From Altererythrobacter sp. TH136 (lineage in GTDB: Bacteria > Pseudomonadota > Alphaproteobacteria > Sphingomonadales > Sphingomonadaceae), in contig NZ_CP041409.1 of the NCBI RefSeq assembly GCF_007065885.1, positions 2,403,501 to 2,467,500 of the forward strand: a stretch of 64,000 nucleotides of DNA, written 5' to 3'. Each line of letters begins with the position of its first letter. Position 1 is the stretch's first letter. The notes below the pieces were generated by a model. It searched no databases and was not told where the DNA came from. It worked only from the letters and a program-made list of their open reading frames with translations. Position numbers and translations under genes: made by a program. Shown here one piece after another: positions 27,238-36,004 of the stretch.

Positions 27238-27654
27238 ATGCGCCAACTCTTACTCATCGCTTCACTGGCGGCGCTTGCCGCCTGCAACAACAACACCGCG
27301 CCAGCCGACGCCGAGAGCGAGGCCACCGCTGACGTCGCGGCCGCATCCACGCCGGCGACCGCGCCAGCAATGGCAGCCGATGGCAAGGACCCGGTCGGCA
27401 AGTTCCGCATCACCACGTCGGATGGCCGGGTGGTCGAAGAAGAGGTGAAGGCCGACGGCACTTACGTCAGCACCGCCGATGGCAAGACCGTCGAGACGGG
27501 CCGCTGGGTTCAGAAATCGCCGACCACCTACTGTTACACCAAGACCGGCGAGACCGCGGAACAGTGCAACACCGAAAGCGTCGATGCCAAGGGCGTGTGG
27601 ACCACCACCGGCCCGGACGGGAAGACCGCGACCGTCGTGCGGCTCGGCGCCTGA
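27238..27654 (+). CDS. Small lipoprotein of unknown function
   Basis: A 138-residue protein with a classic lipoprotein signal MRQLLLIASLAALAAC, Cys16 being the likely lipidation site. An Ala/Thr/Glu-rich linker leads into a small beta-rich domain of repeated short strands with two Cys residues near CYTKTGETAEQC that may form a disulfide. The family is not recognised. An AGGGGAGA SD precedes ATG 27238; an in-frame ATG at 27217 would spoil the signal peptide. It converges with cysH, 1 nt between stop codons. Confidence 0.8.
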   Translation: MRQLLLIASLAALAACNNNTAPADAESEATADVAAASTPATAPAMAADGKDPVGKFRITTSDGRVVEEEVKADGTYVSTADGKTVETGRWVQKSPTTYCYTKTGETAEQCNTESVDAKGVWTTTGPDGKTATVVRLGA

Positions 27655-27655
27655 A

Positions 27656-28456
27656 CTAGAGGAACGGTTCGAACCCCGGCGGCAGTTCGCCGTCGGGGCC
27701 GAGCTGGACAGGCGAGTGGATGCCGCACTCGGTCTTGTCCCAACCCTTCCATCGGCCCGAACGCGGATCGTCACCGTCCGCCACCTGGCTGGTGCACGGC
27801 ATGCAGCCGATGGATGGATAGCCTTCGGCCACCAACGGATGAGGCGGCAGGTCGTGCGCCGCGATATAGGCGGCAAGATCGGCCGCCTGCCAATCGATCA
27901 GCGGATTGATCTTCAGCCGGCCCTGGGCATCGGCGGTATCGACTTCGAACCGCGGCAGGTTCGCCCGCGTGCTGGACTGGAACGCCTTGCGCCCAGTGAG
28001 CGAGGCGTCGAACCGGGCCAGCGCTTTTTCCAGGGGGCGGACCTTGCGGATTTCGCAGCAGCCATCGGGATCGTACGACCAGCGAAGGCCGCTGTCGTCA
28101 CGCGCCGCCAGGTCAGCCGGGTCCGGCTGAAGGATCTGCAGGTTTGAGAGTCCCAACCGCTCGACCAGCTGATCGCGGTAGGCCAGCGTTTCGGGAAAGT
28201 GCTTGCCGGTGTCGAGGAACAGCACGGGCGTTGCCGGATCGACCTGCCCGATCAAGTGCAGCAGCACGGCGCTCTCGGCACCGAAGCTGGATACCACCGC
28301 AACATCGCCGGCAAGCCGGTCCTTGAGCACCGCGTCAAGCACCGCGGCGGTGTCCGCCCCACGAAACATGCGGTTGAGCCGGATCGCGTCCGAGTCGCTG
28401 AAGCGGGGTCCGGTGTCGATCCGGTCGCGCACCCGGTCCATGGCGGGGTCAGCCAT
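27656..28456 (-). CDS. cysH: Phosphoadenylyl/adenylyl-sulfate reductase CysH (4Fe-4S type)
   Basis: Reduces activated sulfate to sulfite. The product from the ATG at 28456 is 266 residues. The paired CC at 133-134 and CxxC at 218/221 are the four ligands of a [4Fe-4S] cluster, and Cys244 in ECGIH is the catalytic cysteine. The cluster motif is typical of enzymes that accept APS, so this is probably an APS reductase, although PAPS use cannot be excluded. It overlaps the upstream DUF934 gene by 8 nt and is last in the sulfur operon. Confidence 0.95.
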   Translation of the reverse strand: MADPAMDRVRDRIDTGPRFSDSDAIRLNRMFRGADTAAVLDAVLKDRLAGDVAVVSSFGAESAVLLHLIGQVDPATPVLFLDTGKHFPETLAYRDQLVERLGLSNLQILQPDPADLAARDDSGLRWSYDPDGCCEIRKVRPLEKALARFDASLTGRKAFQSSTRANLPRFEVDTADAQGRLKINPLIDWQAADLAAYIAAHDLPPHPLVAEGYPSIGCMPCTSQVADGDDPRSGRWKGWDKTECGIHSPVQLGPDGELPPGFEPFL

Positions 28457-28916
28457 GACGCAGACGCCAGATCGGGATACGGTCGTCGGCCGCTGGAACA
28501 TAGACGTGATCCCACCGGGTCAGCGCGATCTCCGCGTCCCGCGGGTCGATCGGCTTGTCGGGCGCGAAGCTGTCGAACCCGCAGCGGCGCATGAAGAAGA
28601 TAAGGTCGACCAGCACGTCGCCGGTCGCCTTGATCTCGCCGGTGTAGCCCGCTTCACGCAGCATCCGCGCGGTCGAAAAACCGCGCCCGTCACGGAACTT
28701 GGGGAAGTCCACTTCGACCAGCCGCACCCGTGACAGGTGCGGGTACAGAACGGTCACGTCCTCGCCGGCTTCGATGCGGACGGACACCGCCTCGTCCTGC
28801 TCCAGGAACGCATCGAGCGACACTGCCGGTTCGTCGGCCGCCACATCGTCGCGGAAACGCAGACCGGCCGCGTATTCTTCGGTCGCGGCGGGGGTGGGGT
28901 TGCCGGACTCAGCCAT
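28449..28916 (-). CDS. DUF934 protein of the sulfite-reduction operon
   Basis: A 155-residue protein of the DUF934 family, regularly placed between cysI-type sulfite reductases and cysH in proteobacteria. The DUF934 core is visible as PHLSRVRLVEVDFPKFRDGR followed by GFSTARMLREAGY and a LVDLIFFMRRCGFD segment. No enzyme activity is established; an accessory role in sulfite reduction, such as electron transfer or assembly, is inferred from context. ATG 28916 overlaps the end of cysI by 8 nt. Confidence 0.88.
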   Translation of the reverse strand: MAESGNPTPAATEEYAAGLRFRDDVAADEPAVSLDAFLEQDEAVSVRIEAGEDVTVLYPHLSRVRLVEVDFPKFRDGRGFSTARMLREAGYTGEIKATGDVLVDLIFFMRRCGFDSFAPDKPIDPRDAEIALTRWDHVYVPAADDRIPIWRLRHG

Positions 28917-30543
28917 AGATCGCCTCCTTGAACCCTTCCATGCCGACGCGGCGGTATGTGTCGATGAATCGCTCCCCGCCTTCGCGCACCACCCGGTAGT
29001 GCTCGACCGCGCGTTCGACCGCGTCAACGATGCCGTCCTCGTCAAATCCAGGCCCGGCGATCTTGGCCTGGCTGGTGTTCTCGTCGCCTGAGCCGCCGAG
29101 CAGGAGCTGGTAGCTTTCGCTGCCCTTCCGGTCGACGCCCAGGATGCCGATGTTGCCGGCGTGGTGATGCCCACACGCATTGATGCAGCCCGACACCTTG
29201 ATCTTGAGCTCGCCGATGTCGGCCTGCCGCTCCGCCTCGGCAAAGCGCTGCGCGATCTTCTGTGCGACGGGGATGGAACGGGCGTTGGCGAGACTGCAGT
29301 AATCGAGCCCCGGACAGGCGATCACGTCGGTCACCAGATCGAGATTGGCATCGGCGAGGCCAGCCGAGACCAGCGCTTGCCAGACCACGAACAGGTCCGC
29401 CTTGCGCACGTGCGGCAGCACCAGGTTCTGCGCGTGGGTGGCGCGCATTTCGTCGAAGCTGTACCTCTCCGCCAGGTCGGCCACGAGGTCCATCTGCTCG
29501 GCCGAGATGTCGCCGGGGATGCCGGCGGGGGGCTTCAAGCTGATGTTGGCGATCGCATAGCCCGGCTGGTTGTGCGCGACCACCTGCCGCTCCACCCAGC
29601 GGGCGAAGGCCGGATCGCTGAGATCGATGGTATCGCTCAGCTCCTGTTCGTAGGCGGGCGGGGTGAAGTAGGCGGCGATGCGATCGTATTCGGCCTGCGG
29701 AAAGTCCTCGTCCAGCAAAAGGAAATGCGCGAACTCTTCCTCGACCTGGCGGGTGAATTCTTCCTGACCCAGGTCGTGCACGAGGATCTTCATCCGCTGC
29801 TTGTGGATGTTGTCGCGCCGCGCATGGCGGTTCCACACCCGCAGCACCGCCTGCAGATAGCTGAACAGCTGGTTGGCCGGCAGGAATTCCCGGCTGCGGT
29901 AGGCAATGAACGGGGTGCGCCCCATGCCGCCGCCAAGAAAAACCTCGAACCCGGTCTCGCCCGCCGGATTGCGGACGATGCGCAGCGCAAAGTCGTGCCA
30001 GCGCAGCGCCACCCGGTCTTCCGGCGAAGCGATGATCGCGATCTTGAACTTGCGCGGCAGGTAGCTGAATTCCGGCATGAACGTGGTCATCTGCCGCAGC
30101 ATCTCGGCCCACGGGCGCGGGTCGATCACTTCGTCCGCCGCAGCGCCCGCATAGTGATCGGAACTGACGTTGCGGATCGATTCACCGCTCGTCTGGATCG
30201 CGTGCATCTCCACCGTGGCGAGGTCCGCCAGGATGTCCGGCGCCTCGGCCAGCTTGATCCAGTTGTACTGGATGTTCTGCCGGGTGGTGAAGTGGCCATA
30301 CCCGCGGTCATATTTGCGCGCGATGTGCGCCAGCATGCGCATCTGCCGGCTGTCGAACGTGCCATAGGGAATGGCGACCCGCAGCATGTAGGCGTGGAGC
30401 TGCAGATAGAGACCGTTTTTCAGCCGCAGCGGCTTGAACTGGTCGTCGTCCATCTTGCCTTCGATGCGGCGGCGGACCTGGTCGCGGAATTCCTCAACCC
30501 GGGTGTCGACCATGGCCTGGTCGTATTGATCGTAGCGGTACAT
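28909..30543 (-). CDS. cysI: Siroheme-dependent nitrite/sulfite reductase (CysI type)
   Basis: Six-electron reduction of sulfite to sulfide. The 544-residue product carries two nitrite/sulfite-reductase repeat halves and the [4Fe-4S]-siroheme ligand set Cys410, Cys416, Cys453 and Cys457 (C-x5-C and C-x3-C). There is no flavoprotein partner (cysJ) nearby, so the donor is probably ferredoxin. Context with cysH, DUF934 and SUMT supports sulfite rather than nitrite as substrate. It starts 1 nt after the DUF2849 stop. Confidence 0.93.
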   Translation of the reverse strand: MYRYDQYDQAMVDTRVEEFRDQVRRRIEGKMDDDQFKPLRLKNGLYLQLHAYMLRVAIPYGTFDSRQMRMLAHIARKYDRGYGHFTTRQNIQYNWIKLAEAPDILADLATVEMHAIQTSGESIRNVSSDHYAGAAADEVIDPRPWAEMLRQMTTFMPEFSYLPRKFKIAIIASPEDRVALRWHDFALRIVRNPAGETGFEVFLGGGMGRTPFIAYRSREFLPANQLFSYLQAVLRVWNRHARRDNIHKQRMKILVHDLGQEEFTRQVEEEFAHFLLLDEDFPQAEYDRIAAYFTPPAYEQELSDTIDLSDPAFARWVERQVVAHNQPGYAIANISLKPPAGIPGDISAEQMDLVADLAERYSFDEMRATHAQNLVLPHVRKADLFVVWQALVSAGLADANLDLVTDVIACPGLDYCSLANARSIPVAQKIAQRFAEAERQADIGELKIKVSGCINACGHHHAGNIGILGVDRKGSESYQLLLGGSGDENTSQAKIAGPGFDEDGIVDAVERAVEHYRVVREGGERFIDTYRRVGMEGFKEAIYG

Positions 30544-30544
30544 G

Positions 30545-30841
30545 TCAGATCACCCATTCGCGTAGGTCAGGATCGGCGGGCTTGATCATGAGGTCGGACC
30601 GCACGGTCGGGCCGAGCGCGCGCACGCGGTCCTTGATATGTGCCGGGCGCACGCCCTCGGCAGTTTTCTCGCCGTCGATGATGTAGGGATTGTTGACGCG
30701 GCAGGTCGCGGTCTCGCGTGCCATGATCGCTTCGGCATCGGCGCCGGCATCGACCGCATCGGCCACATGGAGCGACCAGTCGACCCCCGTCCACCAGGTG
30801 ACCGCCCCTGTTTTCAGGTCGTTGCCCGTGATGATCCTCAT
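30545..30841 (-). CDS. DUF2849 protein
   Basis: A 98-residue soluble protein of the DUF2849 family, found between SUMT and cysI in alphaproteobacterial sulfur operons. Features visible are GAVTWWTG near the N-terminus, the VNNPYIID segment and HIKDRVRALGPTVR. Function is unknown; it may assist siroheme delivery or sulfite reductase. The start overlaps the SUMT stop (ATGA) and cysI follows after 1 nt, so it is tightly coupled on both sides. Confidence 0.85.
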   Translation of the reverse strand: MRIITGNDLKTGAVTWWTGVDWSLHVADAVDAGADAEAIMARETATCRVNNPYIIDGEKTAEGVRPAHIKDRVRALGPTVRSDLMIKPADPDLREWVI

Positions 30842-31608
30842 GCCGCATACTCCGCAATTGCCGCGATGGTGGCGTCCTCGCGCGCCGTGACTTCACCGAT
30901 CACGATCAGCGCCGGGCTCTTGACCTGCTCGCGCTCGACCAGGTCGGGCAGGGCGGCAAGCGGCCCCCGCAGCACGCGCATGGTCGGACGAGCGCCATTC
31001 TCGAGCACCGCCAGTGGCATGTCCGGGGCAAGGCCGTCACTCATCAGCTTTTCAGCGATCTGCGGCGCGGTCTTCACGCCCATGTAGATCACCAGGGTGC
31101 GACCCTTTCCGGCAAGCCCGGCCCAGTCCTGCTCCGCCAGGCCCTTGCACTGGCCGGCGACGAAGCTGACGACGCTGGACGCGTCGCGATGTGTGAGCGG
31201 GATTTGCGCGGCGGCCGCGGCACCGTTGGCGGCGCTGATGCCGGGGACGACCTCGACGGTGAGACCGGCGGCACGGCAGGCTTCCGCCTCCTCGCCGCCG
31301 CGGCCGAACACGAACGGATCGCCGCCCTTCAGCCGCACGACGCTGCGCCCGGCGCGGGCGGCGCGAACGAGCAGCGCATTGATCTGGTCCTGCGGCAGCG
31401 TGTGTCGTGCGCGGCTCTTGGCGACGGAGATCAACTCGGCCGCCGGGTTCACCATCTCCAGCACCGCCCGATCGACCAGCCCATCATGCACCACCAGCTC
31501 GGCGCGTTCCAGCAGCCGCGCGGCGCGCAGCGTCAGCAGGTCGGGATCGCCGGGGCCTGCGCCCACGAGATAGACTGTGCCGTTAGTATCCGGGCCGGTT
31601 GTTTTCAT
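30838..31608 (-). CDS. cobA: Uroporphyrinogen-III C-methyltransferase (SUMT)
   Basis: Makes precorrin-2 from uroporphyrinogen III with two SAM, feeding siroheme for CysI. The 256-residue single-domain product has the SUMT signatures VGAGPGDPDLLTLRA near the N-terminus and VVRLKGGDPFVFGRGGEE. The dehydrogenase/chelatase half is encoded separately at 53202-53975. ATG 31608 is chosen over an in-frame codon nine residues upstream because the conserved domain starts shortly after it. First gene of the sulfur operon. Confidence 0.94.
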   Translation of the reverse strand: MKTTGPDTNGTVYLVGAGPGDPDLLTLRAARLLERAELVVHDGLVDRAVLEMVNPAAELISVAKSRARHTLPQDQINALLVRAARAGRSVVRLKGGDPFVFGRGGEEAEACRAAGLTVEVVPGISAANGAAAAAQIPLTHRDASSVVSFVAGQCKGLAEQDWAGLAGKGRTLVIYMGVKTAPQIAEKLMSDGLAPDMPLAVLENGARPTMRVLRGPLAALPDLVEREQVKSPALIVIGEVTAREDATIAAIAEYAA

Positions 31609-31670
31609 GACACTTGATTGGGCACGGGCTGTCACGCCTGCCAGCCAGATTGCCTGTCAGAGCGGGTAGG

Positions 31671-31708
31671 CGAAATTTCGATAGCTTGGGTAGCCGCCCG
31701 AAAAGCTA
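31671..31708 (-). promoter_or_regulatory. Palindrome and hairpin between mscS and the sulfur operon
   Basis: CGAAATTTCG (31671-31680) is a perfect 10-bp palindrome. Next to it, TAGCTT (31682-31687) and AAGCTA (31703-31708) form a stem with an inner GGG/CCC pair, overlapping the mscS stop. This could terminate the mscS transcript weakly or be an operator for the sulfur operon, whose first gene starts at 31608. No T-run is clear. Confidence 0.35.
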
Positions 31709-32689
31709 CGCTTCCGGCTTGTCGATCCGTTGCGAAATGGCCGCCACCAATTGCTGGAACTGCTCGTTGTCGCGCAGATTGAGGTCGCGCTGCGGAAAGG
31801 GGATCTCCACCCCGCTTTCCTGAAACAGCTTCCACAACCGTTTCAACACGTCGGAACGCACGTTGCCGACGCCTTCTTCCGGGTCATCGATCCAGCAATG
31901 GATCACGAAATTGACCGAGCTGTCGCCATACGCTTCCAGCCAGACCACCGGCGGCGGCGTGGTCAGCACGCGCCGCGCGCTTTTCGCCGCCTCCAGCATC
32001 AGCTTCTCGGCGAGGTCGAGGTCGCAGCCATAGGCGACCCCCACGGGAACCTGGATGCGCACGTTCTTGGACGAATACGACCAGTTTTCCACTTGGTTGA
32101 CCATCAGGTTTTCATTCGGGATCAGGTATTCGCGCTGATCGCGAGTGGTCAGCGAAACCGCGCGAATGCCGATCTTGCGGATCTGGCCGAAGTTCATGTT
32201 GCCGGCCGAATCCGCGATCGCGATCACGTCGCCCGGCTTGATCGATCGGTCCATCAGCAGGATGATGCCCGCGATCAGGTTGCCGAAGGTCTTTTGCAGG
32301 CCAAAACCGATCGCGAGGCCAAACGCACCCGAAAAGACCGCAAGCGCGGTCAGATCGATGCCGAGAATGTCGATCCCCAGCAGGATTGCGAGCGCCCACA
32401 CACCGATAGTGATCAGTTTTTCCGCCAGCAGCCGCTGGGTGGTGTCCAGCCGCGTCATTCGCCGCAGCAAATGGCGGGCCCCCTTGCTGATGAACCACGC
32501 CGCGACCCAGACGGCGATGATGATCGCCACGAACACCAGCGCGTCCCACACCGACACGCGGGAACTTCCGAGAGTGACGGCCAGGCTGTCGAGCGTGTCG
32601 ACGAACCCGCCAACAGTGCCGCTTTGTCCCGCCACGGCGTCTCGCAAGCCATCCGCGGCGCGAACGTCCCTATCTCCAGGCGCGGTCAT
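31706..32689 (-). CDS. Small-conductance mechanosensitive channel (MscS family)
   Basis: A 327-residue inner-membrane channel opened by membrane tension. After about 45 hydrophilic residues come three hydrophobic helices, the last being the Gly/Ala-rich pore helix (AVFSGAFGLAIGFGLQ). The beta domain with LMDRSIKPGDVIAI and the C-terminal alpha/beta domain follow. The length is near E. coli MscS (286). Its start overlaps the metC stop as ATGA, an unusual partner and possibly only a readthrough arrangement. Confidence 0.93.
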   Translation of the reverse strand: MTAPGDRDVRAADGLRDAVAGQSGTVGGFVDTLDSLAVTLGSSRVSVWDALVFVAIIIAVWVAAWFISKGARHLLRRMTRLDTTQRLLAEKLITIGVWALAILLGIDILGIDLTALAVFSGAFGLAIGFGLQKTFGNLIAGIILLMDRSIKPGDVIAIADSAGNMNFGQIRKIGIRAVSLTTRDQREYLIPNENLMVNQVENWSYSSKNVRIQVPVGVAYGCDLDLAEKLMLEAAKSARRVLTTPPPVVWLEAYGDSSVNFVIHCWIDDPEEGVGNVRSDVLKRLWKLFQESGVEIPFPQRDLNLRDNEQFQQLVAAISQRIDKPEA

Positions 32690-33891
32690 GTGTTCTCCAT
32701 GGCGGCGAATGCCTGTGCGAGATCCTCGATCAGATCACCTGCGTCCTCCAGCCCGATCGACAGTCGCACGCCAAGCTTGTCCTGGCTGGGCCAGTCCGCC
32801 GGCGGCCACGCTGTGGCGGACCGTATCGCCGCCGGGTCGAACGGGGTCACCAGGCTTTCGAACCCTCCCCAGCTGAAGCCGATCCCGAACAGGCGCAGCG
32901 AGTCGATAAAGCGTGCGCGGGCGGCCGCGTCGCGGCCATGGAGCACGAAGCTGAGCAGCCCGCAGCCGCCGGTGAAGTCGCGTTGCCAGATCGCGTGACC
33001 GGGGGAGCCGGGCAGCATCGGGCACAGCACGCGCGCCACCTCGGCACGGTCCTGCAACCACTGCGCGATCGCGAGTGCGGAGGCAGTGCTCCGCTCCAAC
33101 CGCAAGCCCATCGTTCGCAGTCCGCGCAAGGCCAGCGCGGCGTCGTCGGGGGAGACCACCTGGCCCAGGCTTTGCGCCGTCTGCCGCAACCGCGCGTGCC
33201 AGCGTTCGCCGGCGCTGGCCGAGCCCATCATTAGGTCCGAATGTCCACCCACGTGCTTGGTGAGGCTCATCACCGAGATGTCGCACCCACTCGCCAGCGG
33301 CTGGAACCCGAGCGGGCTGGCCCAGGTGTTGTCCATCACGCTGACAGCGCCCTTGGTATGGGCGATACGGGTGAGGACGGGGACGTCGCATACCTCCATC
33401 GTCAGACTGCCGGGGCTCTCGATCATCACTCCGCGGGTCCGCTCGCAGAAGGCGGCTTCGTAAGCGGGCAGGTCGAGCGGATCGAAGAACCGCGCCTCCA
33501 CCCCCATGCGCGCGAGCAGCCCCTTGGCCATCAGCCGCGTGGGTTCATACGCATTGTCCGTCACCAGCAGCACATCGCCCGGCCGTAGTACCGCGAGCAA
33601 CGCCCCCGCGATGGCCGCGACCCCGCTGGGATAAAGGACGGTGCCCGCCGCGCCTGCCTCCAGCTCGGTTAACGCCTCAGCCAACGCCCACTGCGTCGGT
33701 GCTCCGCGGCGCCCGTAGAAGAAATGCCCGTCCGCGTTGTGGTGCTTGCCGGCTTCCAGCGCGGCCATGTCCGCGTAGAGATGCGTGCTGGCGCGCCAGA
33801 CGGGAGGGTTGACCACCGGTCTCGTCCACTCATGACGCCGCCCGGCTTCGACCAGGCGGGTGGCGGGCTGGCGATCGGGCGCCTTGCTCAA
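32686..33891 (-). CDS. metC: Cystathionine beta-lyase (PLP-dependent, Cys/Met metabolism)
   Basis: A 401-residue Cys/Met-metabolism PLP enzyme cleaving cystathionine to homocysteine. Visible signatures are TRPVVNPPVWRAST early, YGRRGAPTQWALAEAL and the PLP-lysine region SLTKHVGGHSDLMMG. A family member with gamma-lyase activity is possible, but the YGR-G-PT form suits beta-lyases. The start codon is TTG at 33891, in a TTGA overlap with the sseA stop; the stop overlaps mscS. Confidence 0.88.
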   Translation of the reverse strand: MSKAPDRQPATRLVEAGRRHEWTRPVVNPPVWRASTHLYADMAALEAGKHHNADGHFFYGRRGAPTQWALAEALTELEAGAAGTVLYPSGVAAIAGALLAVLRPGDVLLVTDNAYEPTRLMAKGLLARMGVEARFFDPLDLPAYEAAFCERTRGVMIESPGSLTMEVCDVPVLTRIAHTKGAVSVMDNTWASPLGFQPLASGCDISVMSLTKHVGGHSDLMMGSASAGERWHARLRQTAQSLGQVVSPDDAALALRGLRTMGLRLERSTASALAIAQWLQDRAEVARVLCPMLPGSPGHAIWQRDFTGGCGLLSFVLHGRDAAARARFIDSLRLFGIGFSWGGFESLVTPFDPAAIRSATAWPPADWPSQDKLGVRLSIGLEDAGDLIEDLAQAFAAMENT

Positions 33892-34736
33892 ACGGGCGCC
33901 CCTGTTTCCTTCGGTGTGTCAGGGTCCGCGCCCCATTCGCTCCAACTGCCGTCATAAAGCGCGGCATTCTCCACTTCGAGGAGGTGGAGGGCGAACAGCA
34001 GGACGGAGGCGGTGACGCCGCTGCCGCAGGTGGTGACGATCGGGCGTGCCAGATCGATGCCAGCGCGTTCAAACGCGGCGCGCAGTTCGCCCGGCGGTCG
34101 GAAAGTGCCATCGCTCCGGTAGAGGTCGCGGAAGAACAGGTTGCGCGAGCCGGGGATGTGACCGCCCGACAGCCCGTGGACAGCGTCTGCTGTCTCGCCG
34201 GTGAAGCGCGCTCCGTCGCGCGCGTCGAGCACCTGTTCGTTTCCGCTGGCGATGTTGGCCAGCATATTCTGCTTGCTCCGGACGCGCTGCCAGTCGGCTT
34301 CGCGCTCATCAGGCGGGGTGCGCGCTGGAAAAGTGGCCCCCGATGCCAGCGGCCTGCCTTCCGCCTTCCACTTCGCCAGCCCGCCATCGAGGATGGCGAC
34401 CTGGGTCATGCCGTTCATGCGCAGGATGAACCACGCGCGCGCCGACGTCTTCACGTCGCTATCGTCATAGATCACCACCCGGTCGTCGCGGGCAATGCCG
34501 AGTTCGGCCAGGCGCTGTGCGAACTGGGCCGCGGTCGGCAGAGCGTTGGGGACCGCGGAGGTGCTGTCCTTTAGCGTCGGCAGGTCAAGGAACAGAGCAC
34601 CGGGAATATGGCCCGCGGCATATTCCGCCGCAGGATCGCGTCCGGCTGCGGGAAGATGCGTGGAGGCATCGACGATCTTCAGATCGGATGCATCAAGCTC
34701 GCGGGCGAGCCACTCGGTCGATACCAGGCTGTCCAT
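33888..34736 (-). CDS. sseA: 3-mercaptopyruvate sulfurtransferase (rhodanese family)
   Basis: Two-domain rhodanese of 282 residues. The inactive N-terminal domain (DASTHLPAAGRDP, IPGALFLDLPTL) precedes the active C-terminal domain with catalytic Cys237 in CGSGVTA. The CG-S/T-G motif points to 3-mercaptopyruvate rather than thiosulfate as donor. It heads the sseA-metC-mscS string, consistent with cysteine and methionine sulfur handling. ATG 34736. Confidence 0.92.
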   Translation of the reverse strand: MDSLVSTEWLARELDASDLKIVDASTHLPAAGRDPAAEYAAGHIPGALFLDLPTLKDSTSAVPNALPTAAQFAQRLAELGIARDDRVVIYDDSDVKTSARAWFILRMNGMTQVAILDGGLAKWKAEGRPLASGATFPARTPPDEREADWQRVRSKQNMLANIASGNEQVLDARDGARFTGETADAVHGLSGGHIPGSRNLFFRDLYRSDGTFRPPGELRAAFERAGIDLARPIVTTCGSGVTASVLLFALHLLEVENAALYDGSWSEWGADPDTPKETGAPV

Positions 34737-34769
34737 GCCGGGAAGCCTTGCCGCCTGGCGGCGAGCGGG

Positions 34770-35894
34770 TCAATCGAGCGCGTGCTGGCTCACCGCGCTA
34801 TAGGTTTGCGGCATCTCGTCGAGGCGGAACGGCTGGAGCCGCCGGCTCGCGCCCCCCGAAACGCCCACGACAAATGTCCGGGCGATCGGCGACACACTGT
34901 CGGCTTCGGCCCGCACCCGGAGCAGCGGAACATAGACCACCGCCTTGCCGTGGGGGATCGGGCGGATCTCGCTGACCGGCAGGCGCAGCTCTCCGGTAAA
35001 CTGGACCGATGCGCCGGGGTCGAGCTGTTCGAATGTCTTAACCTGCGCCAATGGCACCTGCGGGTCGGCCAGCTGCTGATCCGTCGGGATCCGGGCGTGC
35101 GCGGTGACCAGGTCCGCGCCCAGGCGGAGGTCGCGCAGCGGTTGCGCACTCCGGTTGGTGACCACCATTTCATAGCTGAGGGTGGCAAACATCATGCTGC
35201 GCGACAGGCGCACGGCGCGCGCCTCGATGGTCAATTGCGGACCGGTCGCGGTCAGGGGAGGCGCAGCGGCAAGCGTCGGCCCGGGCGCGGCCGGCACGCG
35301 CGGCCGCTCGATCTCCACCGACGGTGCTTCCGCGGAACTGCGACGGCGCCACCACAAAGCTGCGGCAGCGCCAGCCAGCACAAGCGCACCGGCCAGCGCG
35401 TAGAGCCAGCCCGGAAGCCCCTCCTCCTCAGCCGGTGCAGTGGGCAGGGGAGCCGGCAAGGGAGTGGCTGCCGCACCCGGCAGCGGCGCGGACGGGAGCG
35501 TCTCCGCGGCGGCGGGGGCGATCGGCGATGGGCTCGCGGTAGCGGCGGGTGACAGCGGCTGCTCGGCCGTGGTCGTCACGGGCGGGGCGGTTCGCGGAGG
35601 TAGCGGGTTGCTGGCGGGCGAGGCTACTGGCCGCGGCGCGGGGGCAGTGGTGGCGCGCGGGGTGGGCGCGGGCGTCGGCGCCGGCGTGGGGCGCGCGGAA
35701 GGGACCGGCGTTGGGGTGGGCGTGGTGTCGCGCGGCCGGGTCAGGATCGGCGCATCAGGATCCACCGGTCCCTGGATGTCGGTCGGCGTCGGCGTGGGCG
35801 TGGGCAGCCGGAACCCGCCCGGCGCGGTCTGCGCGGCCAGCGGAGCTCCGGCGAGTGCTAACGCGAGCAGACTGATGGGGGCGAGGTGTCTCAT
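34770..35894 (-). CDS. Exported, membrane-anchored Pro/Thr-rich protein of unknown function
   Basis: A 374-residue protein. A signal peptide (about 1-22, ending LAAQ) is followed by some 140 residues of repeated TP/AP-rich sequence (PTPTPTPT and similar) and one membrane helix at about 165-185 with RRR after it. A C-terminal domain (about 215-374) begins at QLTIEARAVRLSRSMM and contains LRDLRLGADL and ARTFVVGVSGG. By topology the C-terminal domain is likely cytoplasmic and the Pro-rich part periplasmic. The family is not recognised. ATG 35894 gives a proper signal peptide; the frame is open further upstream. Divergent from queF. Confidence 0.8.
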   Translation of the reverse strand: MRHLAPISLLALALAGAPLAAQTAPGGFRLPTPTPTPTDIQGPVDPDAPILTRPRDTTPTPTPVPSARPTPAPTPAPTPRATTAPAPRPVASPASNPLPPRTAPPVTTTAEQPLSPAATASPSPIAPAAAETLPSAPLPGAAATPLPAPLPTAPAEEEGLPGWLYALAGALVLAGAAAALWWRRRSSAEAPSVEIERPRVPAAPGPTLAAAPPLTATGPQLTIEARAVRLSRSMMFATLSYEMVVTNRSAQPLRDLRLGADLVTAHARIPTDQQLADPQVPLAQVKTFEQLDPGASVQFTGELRLPVSEIRPIPHGKAVVYVPLLRVRAEADSVSPIARTFVVGVSGGASRRLQPFRLDEMPQTYSAVSQHALD

Positions 35895-36004
35895 GGCTCC
35901 GGTAAGCAGCGGCGTCTTAAGCGTCGACGGCGCTGAATAGGCACTGAATTGGGCAAGTCCACAGCCGCCTTGAACCCTCCAGTGATAAAGCCCAGATGCG
36001 CGGC

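Noticed and set aside
30545-31605. Plus-strand open frames opposite DUF2849/SUMT (for example 30638-31087)
   Set aside because: Antisense shadows; the minus-strand genes have family motifs and coupled starts.
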